From an uncultured Clostridium sp. (GTDB lineage Bacteria > Bacillota_A > Clostridia > TANB77 > CAG-508), in NCBI GenBank assembly GCA_930980675.1, contig CAKNIU010000028.1:1-11162 (forward strand): a stretch of DNA of 11,162 nt, in the 5' to 3' direction. The notes beneath the pieces are model-generated. The model did not search any database, had not been told where the DNA came from, and saw only the letters and a program-made list of their open reading frames with translations. Below are positions 6,030-11,162 of this stretch, one piece after another. Each line of letters starts with the position of its first letter. The stretch's first letter is position 1. Both the position numbers and the translations under genes were made by a program.

Positions 6030-8495
6030 ATGGTAGAACTTTTATCACCAGTAGGAGATTTTGAATGTTTACAGGCTGCAGTGCAAAATGGCGCAGACAG
6101 TGTTTATTTAGGAGGAAGCGCATTTAATGCTAGAGCTTCCGCTTCAAATTTTGACAAAGAAGGTTTAAAAAAAGCTATTAGGTATGCTAAATTAAGAAAT
6201 GTAAAGATTAACTTTGCACTTAATACTTTAATTAAAGATAATGAGTTTGACGATGCAGTAAGTCTTGCAAAATATGTTTATACTTTAGGCGCAGACGCTA
6301 TTATTGTTCAAGATTTAGGATTGGCTAAATATATAATTGATAATATGCCTGGTATGGACGTACATGGCAGTACACAAATGACCATACACAATTTACAAGG
6401 TGCTCTTGAGCTTGAGAAACTTGGATTTAAAAGAGTAGTTCTTTCAAGAGAACTAAATTTGTCAGAAATTGAATATATTTGTAATAACTCAAATGTTGAA
6501 ATTGAAGTATTTGCTCATGGTGCACTTTGTATGTCATATTCTGGTCAATGTTTGCTTTCAAGCACGATTGGTGCTAGGTCTGGCAATAGAGGTCGATGCG
6601 CTCAACCTTGTAGACTTCCTTATGAGCTTATTGACGAAAATAGTAATTTATTAGATAAAGGCTATTTATTGAGTCCAAGGGACTTATGCTCTTTGCAATA
6701 TATACCTGATTTAATTAAAGCTGGTGTTTCTTGCTTTAAAATTGAAGGCAGAATGAAGACTCCTGAGTATGTGGCAGTAGTAACTAGTATTTATAGAAAA
6801 TATATAGATTTAGCATTGAGTGATAGTGAATACAAAATTGACAATGAAGATATAAAAAAATTAATGCAAGTTTTTAATAGAGGTGGTTTTTCTACAGGTA
6901 ATTTAAGTGACGAAGAAAATTTGAATTATGTATACAAAGAAAAGCCTAATAATATGGGTTTGTATATTGGCAATGTATCATCTTTTAATAAAAATAAAGG
7001 ATTAATAACATTTAAAACTAATGAAACTTTAAGTATTGGAGATAGTATTTCATTAGAAAAAGAAACTCACAAATATACTGTAACAGAGCTTATGAAAAAT
7101 AAGCAAAATATTGAAAAAGCTAATATAGGTGATTTAATAACTATTGGTAGAATGAAAGGTAATATTTCTTTAGGAGATAAAATATATAAGCTAAGTAGCA
7201 AATCTTTAACAAAATTAGTTACTGAGCACTATAAATCTGAAAACAAGAAAATCCCTCTATCTTGTGTTATTACAATAAAAAAGAATCAACCTGTTTCTTT
7301 AAAAGTAAAGTCTTTAGATGATAAACTATACTCATCTATGGAAGTTACTAAATCTATTGATATAATGCCTATTGATGCAATTACTAATCCTATATCTCAA
7401 GAAAGAGTGATAGAGCAACTTTCTAAAACAACTGACACTCCTTTTGAATTTACAAAAATAGAAATAAGTTTGGATGACAATACATATTTACCCAAGATTT
7501 CAGCAATAAATGCTTTAAGAAGAGATTGCTTGCAAGAATTAGAAAATTTAGCAATAGAAAAATTCGAAAGAATTTTGCCTAATAGTCAAAATCAATCTAA
7601 CCTAAATGACAAAATTTATAAAAAAGAAAAAGCTATAACTTCTTCTCATATTCCCAATATTGAATTTGAGAATACAAATGTAAAAAAAGTGCCTAGTGTA
7701 AGCTTATTGTTAAATGACTTAAATCCAAAATATAATTACACCAATTTATTAGATGTAGATAAAATATACATACCTTTAAAATTTTTTAATAAAAAAGATT
7801 TAACAGAAACAATCAAAAATTTATCTAATAAATCTAAGCTATATGTTTATATGCCTACTATTATAAAAGACAATTATCGAAACATTATATATAATAGTTT
7901 AGATAATTACATTAACGAATTTAATATAAAGGGCATAGTTATATCAAATTTATCAAATATTTGTTCATTGAACAAATATATTGGTAAATATGACTTTATA
8001 GGAAATTACACATTAAATGTATTTAATAATCATACTATAAACGAACTAGCAAAATTAAAAATTAATATGGTAACTCTATCACCAGAATTAGATGAGTCAT
8101 CTTTAAGGAATTTATGTTCTACATCTCCTATCCCTACTGAGCTTATGGTATATGGCAATCTTCCTGTAATGAATATGGGATATTGTTTACTCGGTAGTTC
8201 GAATAAATGTTATCCCAAATGTCAAATGAGATGTAAAACTGCCTCAAAATATTATATTAAAGATAGACTTGGATATAAATTTAGAGTAGTTCCAGATAAT
8301 ATACAAACTGTAACTACAATTTATAATAGTAAAATTACTTCAATTCCATATGAAAATATAAGACCAAGTTCAGTGAGAATCAGTATTTTGGATGAAAATA
8401 TTAATGAAATTAACGAAGCTATAAAAACTGTTAAAGAAGGAAAAACATTTTCGTCAAAAGATTACACTTACGGAAATTTGTATAAAAATGTGTAA
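6030..8495 (+). CDS. U32-family protein (peptidase U32 / RlhA-like, RNA-modification type)
   Basis: An 821-residue member of the U32 family, historically called peptidases. Characterised relatives are iron-sulfur proteins for prephenate-dependent RNA hydroxylation (RlhA on 23S rRNA, TrhP on tRNA) or ubiquinone synthesis. The N-terminal core (about 1-300) has ELLSPVGDFECLQAAVQNGA, DSVYLGG, the signature EVFAHGALCMSYSGQCLLSS (159-178), RGRCAQPCRLPY and CFKIEGRMKTPEY (235-247). C167, C174, C190 and C194 (C-x6-C-x15-C-x3-C), plus C235, are the likely cluster ligands. Residues about 300-510 match the position of the collagenase-like DUF3656 region found in RlhA, so RlhA-like is more likely than the shorter TrhP type. 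The C-terminus (about 550-821) contains a degenerate echo of the core, with MVYGNLPVMNMGYCLLG and a further Cys cluster (C719, C727, C731, C735). It is the only plus-strand gene, starts at ATG with AAAGGA ten bases upstream, and ends inside a shared terminator. Confidence 0.9.
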   Translation: MVELLSPVGDFECLQAAVQNGADSVYLGGSAFNARASASNFDKEGLKKAIRYAKLRNVKINFALNTLIKDNEFDDAVSLAKYVYTLGADAIIVQDLGLAKYIIDNMPGMDVHGSTQMTIHNLQGALELEKLGFKRVVLSRELNLSEIEYICNNSNVEIEVFAHGALCMSYSGQCLLSSTIGARSGNRGRCAQPCRLPYELIDENSNLLDKGYLLSPRDLCSLQYIPDLIKAGVSCFKIEGRMKTPEYVAVVTSIYRKYIDLALSDSEYKIDNEDIKKLMQVFNRGGFSTGNLSDEENLNYVYKEKPNNMGLYIGNVSSFNKNKGLITFKTNETLSIGDSISLEKETHKYTVTELMKNKQNIEKANIGDLITIGRMKGNISLGDKIYKLSSKSLTKLVTEHYKSENKKIPLSCVITIKKNQPVSLKVKSLDDKLYSSMEVTKSIDIMPIDAITNPISQERVIEQLSKTTDTPFEFTKIEISLDDNTYLPKISAINALRRDCLQELENLAIEKFERILPNSQNQSNLNDKIYKKEKAITSSHIPNIEFENTNVKKVPSVSLLLNDLNPKYNYTNLLDVDKIYIPLKFFNKKDLTETIKNLSNKSKLYVYMPTIIKDNYRNIIYNSLDNYINEFNIKGIVISNLSNICSLNKYIGKYDFIGNYTLNVFNNHTINELAKLKINMVTLSPELDESSLRNLCSTSPIPTELMVYGNLPVMNMGYCLLGSSNKCYPKCQMRCKTASKYYIKDRLGYKFRVVPDNIQTVTTIYNSKITSIPYENIRPSSVRISILDENINEINEAIKTVKEGKTFSSKDYTYGNLYKNV

Positions 8496-8533
8496 ATTAA
8501 AAGTAGTTCTTTGAAAAGGACTACTTTTAATTT
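8494..8533. terminator. Long bidirectional terminator between the U32 gene and the convergent coiled-coil gene
   Basis: The stem AAATTAAAAGTAGTTCTT (8494-8511) pairs with 8516-8533, 18 pairs with one G-U, around a TGAA loop. The T-rich arm on each strand gives an imperfect U-tract (TTTTAATTT) in both directions. The stop codons of both convergent genes (8493-8495 plus, 8527-8529 minus) lie at or within the stem. Confidence 0.85.
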
Positions 8534-9912
8534 AACAATTTTGCACTTAATATTGAATTAACTTTTCTTCCTATAAAAGGCATTTTAGAATATTTTTTCT
8601 TAATAACATCTATACCTTCCCTAATCACTTGCGTAAGATTTGTTTCACTTTGAAATTTTAGATTAGTTTCTTTTTCATTTTTTTCTACAACTTCTAATTG
8701 TATATTTATATCACATAATGCAATAATTATATTAGCTACTTGTTCAAAATTAGCATTGCAAACATTTTCTGTTTGTCTTATTATATATATTATAAATTGG
8801 AAGTCAGATTCTTCTAAGTGAAAGATAGCTATTTTTTCTTCAATATTTTTTGTCCACTTACTTACTTCTATAATATGACTCATTCTTTTGTTATAAGTGT
8901 TATTTTTTATTTTTTGAAAAACTCCTTCTATCTCATTATTTTCATTTCTAGGTATTTGATTTTTAGCTTTAACTTCTTGTTCACCTTGTAATTCTGCAAC
9001 ATGTTCTAATATTTTCTTTGCATATGTTCCCGCAAAATAAACTTTAGCCAATTCTTGCATTTTTCTTTGCATTTCCTTTAACTGTACATCATTTAGCTTT
9101 ATTTGTTCTTGAAGGTTTTGGGTTATATTTTGTTGTTCTTTTATTCTATTTTGTAATAAGTCTATACTTTCATCCTTTTTGAATTTTTCAATAATTGATT
9201 TAAATATGCTTAAATAGTTATTTGTTATATTATCAAAATCATTTTTTAAATATTGTGTATTTTTCACAATATTATAATTGATAATAAATCTACTTAATGC
9301 TTTTTCTATGTCAGTCCTATAATCTCTAGAAATTTTAGTTAAATGATTTATTAGATTGTCAAAATCTACAACTCTTTGTTCTTCTATATCAAATCGTTGT
9401 ATAGGTTGTTTTACCCTTTGTTCAACTTCAAATGGCTTTTCTACTGTAACAGATGCAGGCACAGGTCTATTATCATTGATTTGCACTTTTGCCACTTCAT
9501 CTTTTTCATCTGATCCACCATCAACTATTATGTATGACAAATTTATTAGTTCTTCAGGGTCAAAATATACATCATTTATTCTATTTAATGTACATATAGA
9601 CAATAAATATATGCTTTTTTCTTTTGGATTTTCTTCTAATTTTTTATCTAATATTTCTCTTAAACTTGTTTTTATGCTAGATATTTTATTAAAAAATTCA
9701 TTAGTTAACTTTGATTCTTCATCTCTATATTTCTCAAGATCATTATTTAAATAATCAATTTTTGTAGTGTCATTATTCTCTGTATTTTTTTGCATATTAA
9801 TTTTAGTCTGTATTTCAACAGAAGTTTCCACTATTTTATAATCTAAGTTTCTTATTTGTTTATCATATTCTTCTTTTTCGTCTTTTAATTTTTCTAAAAC
9901 TAATTTATTCAT
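8527..9912 (-). CDS. Uncharacterised coiled-coil protein
   Basis: I do not recognise this 461-residue protein. It has no signal peptide, membrane segment or known catalytic motif. Residues about 1-95 are a charged heptad-like coiled coil (KLKDEKEEYDKQIRNLDYKI and similar). Then comes a short ordered piece (about 100-130), a Pro/Val/Glu-rich linker (about 145-180, with RPVPASVTVEKPFEVEQRV), a second helical part with a strong coiled coil (about 235-295, rich in Gln, Lys and Glu), and a mixed helical C-terminus (about 330-461). The architecture suggests a structural or scaffolding role, which is inference only. The start is chosen at 9912 because AAGG lies five bases upstream; an ATG at 9924 in the same frame is the alternative. 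The frame stays open to 9975, but that lies in the -35 box of its promoter. Base composition resembles its neighbours. It is a single-gene unit, convergent with the U32 gene. Confidence 0.8.
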   Translation of the reverse strand: MNKLVLEKLKDEKEEYDKQIRNLDYKIVETSVEIQTKINMQKNTENNDTTKIDYLNNDLEKYRDEESKLTNEFFNKISSIKTSLREILDKKLEENPKEKSIYLLSICTLNRINDVYFDPEELINLSYIIVDGGSDEKDEVAKVQINDNRPVPASVTVEKPFEVEQRVKQPIQRFDIEEQRVVDFDNLINHLTKISRDYRTDIEKALSRFIINYNIVKNTQYLKNDFDNITNNYLSIFKSIIEKFKKDESIDLLQNRIKEQQNITQNLQEQIKLNDVQLKEMQRKMQELAKVYFAGTYAKKILEHVAELQGEQEVKAKNQIPRNENNEIEGVFQKIKNNTYNKRMSHIIEVSKWTKNIEEKIAIFHLEESDFQFIIYIIRQTENVCNANFEQVANIIIALCDINIQLEVVEKNEKETNLKFQSETNLTQVIREGIDVIKKKYSKMPFIGRKVNSILSAKLLN

Positions 9913-9946
9913 ACTTACCTTCATTCGTTCACTTTCTATTATTTTT

Positions 9947-9975
9947 ATTATATAATAATGTAATTCTATTTTCAA
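9947..9975 (-). promoter_or_regulatory. Sigma-A promoter of the coiled-coil gene
   Basis: TTGAAA (9970-9975) and a perfect TATAAT (9947-9952) are 17 bases apart. The start falls near 9940, about 28 bases before the preferred ATG at 9912. This rules out any translation start at or above 9947. Confidence 0.85.
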
Positions 9976-10067
9976 TAAAATTTATATTACATATTCATTA
10001 CATTTTTACTGATTTTTAATAAATTAGTTTTAATTAATTAGATAATACTTTTTAGAATTTTAAACAT

Positions 10068-10130
10068 AAAAAAGAGACATATTGCAATTTCAGCTTTTTA
10101 GCAGTATTTTGCAATTTAATGCCTCTTTTT
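10068..10130 (-). terminator. Terminator of the rplU-rpmA operon
   Basis: AAAGAGACAT (10071-10080) pairs with ATGCCTCTTT (10119-10128) with one G-U. An inner ATTGCAA/TTGCAAT stem and a small GCT/AGC apex extend it into one long hairpin, and a run of six T follows on the minus strand. The A-rich left flank could allow it to act weakly in the other direction. The stretch 9976-10067 between it and the coiled-coil gene promoter is AT-rich with nothing I can assign. Confidence 0.85.
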
Positions 10131-10166
10131 AATTTATAACTTTGTACTTTTATAAGTCAAATATAT

Positions 10167-10508
10167 TTAAGCCTTTGCTTCTTTCTTAGCTTTTGAAGCA
10201 GTTACTTTTTTAGCTGGCTTTGCTACATTTTCTACTTTAGTAGCCTTTATTTGTGCTTCTGGATAAACACTTATTTTCTTTTTATCTTTTCCAAGTCTTT
10301 CAACTTTCATTATACCGGTAATTTTTGCATATAAAGTATCATCGCTTCCAATTCCAACATTAGTACCTGGATGCATTTTTGTTCCTCTTTGTCTGAATAA
10401 AATGTTTCCTGCATTTACTAATTGACCGTCAGCTCTCTTTATACCAAGTCTTTTTGACTCACTGTCTCTTCCGTTATCGGTACTACCTTGACCTTTATGA
10501 TGTGCCAT
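10167..10508 (-). CDS. rpmA: 50S ribosomal protein L27 with a basic C-terminal tail
   Basis: L27 lies at the peptidyl-transferase centre of the 50S subunit, where its N-terminus reaches towards the P-site tRNA. The sequence begins [10 protein letters not shown] and has the family signature [15 protein letters not shown], then [15 protein letters not shown] (35-49) and [11 protein letters not shown] (51-61). At 113 residues it is longer than the usual 85-95. The excess is a Lys/Ala/Val-rich tail from about residue 88. Unlike most Bacillota L27, it has no N-terminal extension ending in a Prp cleavage site (such as LQLFA): an in-frame TGA lies three codons upstream of the ATG, so the start is certain. 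The ribosome site is AGGTAGGTG. It is 75 bases downstream of rplU on the same strand, with no prp gene between. An 8-base inverted repeat (TTTAAAAT at 10524-10531 with ATTTTAAA at 10542-10549) precedes the ribosome site. Confidence 0.96.
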   Translation of the reverse strand: MAHHKGQGSTDNGRDSESKRLGIKRADGQLVNAGNILFRQRGTKMHPGTNVGIGSDDTLYAKITGIMKVERLGKDKKKISVYPEAQIKATKVENVAKPAKKVTASKAKKEAKA

Positions 10509-10583
10509 GTATTTTCACCTACCTTTAAAATCCAATTTTTAATTTTAAATAGCTAAGTTTGATTTGCCATTTAGAGTTTAAAA

Positions 10584-10901
10584 TTATTCAGCAACTTTGA
10601 TTGATTTTATTTCAACCTTAGTATATGGTTGTCTGTGTCCTTGTGTTCTTCTGTAGTTTTTCTTAGCTTTATATTTGTAAACGATTATTTTCTTTCCTTT
10701 ACCATGAGCTACTACAGTTCCTTCAACTTTACAACCTTTAACATATGGAGTTCCTACTTTTACATTTTTATCATCAGACATAAGTACTACATTATCAAAT
10801 GTAACCTTTTTTCCTTCTTCTGCATCTAACTTTTCAAAGTAAACTACATCTCCTTCTGATACTTTGTATTGTTTTCCACAACTTTCTATTATTGCGTACA
10901 T
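10584..10901 (-). CDS. rplU: 50S ribosomal protein L21
   Basis: L21 binds 23S rRNA and contacts L20 in the assembling 50S subunit. The 105-residue protein matches the family length (103 in E. coli). It begins [18 protein letters not shown], with the strongly conserved IIE-GKQY pattern, and ends with the basic signature [12 protein letters not shown] followed by KVEIKSIKV. The ATG at 10901 is chosen because the conserved protein starts there. An AGGAGGTG ribosome site is present, though about 12 bases upstream, a longer spacing than usual. An in-frame GTG five codons earlier lies within that ribosome site and is unlikely to be used. The frame stays open to 10952, but that part lies in the leader. 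It is the first gene of the rplU-rpmA operon. Confidence 0.96.
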   Translation of the reverse strand: MYAIIESCGKQYKVSEGDVVYFEKLDAEEGKKVTFDNVVLMSDDKNVKVGTPYVKGCKVEGTVVAHGKGKKIIVYKYKAKKNYRRTQGHRQPYTKVEIKSIKVAE

Positions 10902-11003
10902 AGGGCTTTTGCGCACCTCCTCCGTTCTTATACTCGCTAAGCATAAATACAAGGTATCTGGCTTGTTTCCAGAATTTAGGTACCCGACTTAGGCGGTTTA
11001 CAG
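10902..11003 (-). promoter_or_regulatory. Structured 5' leader of rplU, candidate L21 leader
   Basis: The predicted transcript has about 100 untranslated bases before the L21 start. Two hairpins can be drawn. TCTGG (10957-10961) pairs with CCAGA (10969-10973), extended by GGTA/TACC (10953-10956 with 10981-10984) across a 7-base bulge. A second one pairs CUUGUAU with GUAUAAG in the transcript (10947-10953 with 10927-10933), just upstream of the ribosome site. Bacillota are known to carry an autoregulatory L21 leader here. I cannot confirm a match to that family without a covariance-model search. Confidence 0.5.
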
Positions 11004-11009
11004 ATATAT

Positions 11010-11039
11010 ATTATACAATAAAAGCTGAGCTTTTGTCAA
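11010..11039 (-). promoter_or_regulatory. Sigma-A promoter of rplU-rpmA
   Basis: A perfect -35 box TTGACA (11034-11039) and a perfect -10 box TATAAT (11010-11015) are separated by 18 bases. Transcription should start near 11003. The -35 box begins one base after the upstream hydrogenase stop codon. The spacer holds the inverted repeat AAAAGC-TGA-GCTTTT (11020-11034, plus strand). Confidence 0.9.
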
Positions 11040-11040
11040 G

Positions 11041-11162
11041 CTAAAAAATATTATATTTTTCTTTTTTCTCATAATGTGTATGTAAAAGTTCGTGTGCTCT
11101 GTGCTGGCCCGGTTGACCAATATATTCTTTATATATAGCTTTTAGAATTGGATTGTCTTGAG
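11041..11162 (-). CDS. [FeFe]-hydrogenase, partial: C-terminal 39 residues
   Basis: I translated the minus strand from the right edge to the TAG at 11041-11043. It encodes NPILKAIYKEYIGQP (4-18 of the visible part) followed by HRAHELLHTHYEKKEKYNIF. The pattern of an IYKE-IG-P segment followed by S/A-H-LLHTHY is the typical C-terminal end of iron-only hydrogenases (HydA and HndD-type), which reduce protons with ferredoxin or NADH-linked electrons in fermentative anaerobes. The catalytic H-cluster domain lies outside the window, so subtype and partner subunits cannot be judged. The frame is open to the edge. No convincing terminator separates it from the rplU promoter. Confidence 0.8.
   Translation of the reverse strand, partial: QDNPILKAIYKEYIGQPGQHRAHELLHTHYEKKEKYNIF

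Noticed and set aside
9356..9754. Open frame of 132 codons on the plus strand, antisense to the coiled-coil gene
   Set aside because: Ser/Phe-rich low-complexity translation typical of an antisense reading of Lys/Glu-rich coiled coil; no ribosome site or promoter.
9913..9975. Upstream starts of the coiled-coil gene
   Set aside because: The ATG at 9975 sits in the promoter -35 box and cannot be transcribed. The ATG at 9924 remains possible but has a weaker ribosome site than 9912.
10509..10583. Possible short prp (ysxB) gene between rplU and rpmA
   Set aside because: Only 75 bases, AT-rich, with no coding sequence long enough for a protease of about 100 residues.
10902..10952. Upstream ATG extending L21 by 17 residues
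   Set aside because: The extension lies in the structured leader and runs through the ribosome site; family members begin at the MYAII sequence.

Overview
The window is strongly AT-rich. Its start sites, sigma-A-type promoters, T-box leader, rplU-rpmA pair and [FeFe]-hydrogenase tail point to a low-GC anaerobic member of the Bacillota, most likely a Clostridia-type lineage. A short gene ending in a hydrophobic, Cys/Gly-rich tail, behind a sigma-K-like promoter, hints at a sporulating ancestry. All genes but one lie on the minus strand. I saw no insertion sequence, phage gene, CRISPR array, rRNA or tRNA.

Layout from low to high coordinates: (1) 1-1120, the N-terminal 373 residues of a glutamine-dependent asparagine synthetase, running off the left edge. 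(2) 1186-2568, dimeric-type glycyl-tRNA synthetase. Its 5' leader (about 2595-2795) is a complete glycine T-box riboswitch with promoter, specifier loop, T-box sequence, antiterminator and terminator. (3) 2895-5474, an alpha-glucan (glycogen) phosphorylase with its own promoter. (4) 5672-5812, a 46-residue Cys-rich hydrophobic protein. (5) 6030-8495, the only plus-strand gene: an 821-residue U32-family protein with iron-sulfur-type cysteines, probably an RNA-modification factor like RlhA. (6) 8527-9912, an unrecognised 461-residue coiled-coil protein, convergent with the U32 gene and sharing a long bidirectional terminator. (7) 10167-10508 rpmA (L27) and 10584-10901 rplU (L21), with promoter and structured leader. 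(8) 11041-11162, the last 39 residues of an [FeFe]-hydrogenase.

The genes are mostly separate housekeeping units, not one pathway. glyS and asnB are codirectional, 65 bases apart, and could share T-box control if the hairpin between them is leaky. rplU and rpmA form the usual ribosomal pair, but the prp protease gene that normally sits between them in Bacillota is missing. Correspondingly, L27 lacks the N-terminal extension that Prp removes.

I do not see a clearly new multi-gene system. The points most worth a second look are the hairpin that contains the asnB ribosome-binding site, the Prp/L27 co-absence, the sigma-K-like promoter of the small Cys-rich gene, the possible SD-sequestering helix before the U32 gene, and the unrecognised coiled-coil protein.
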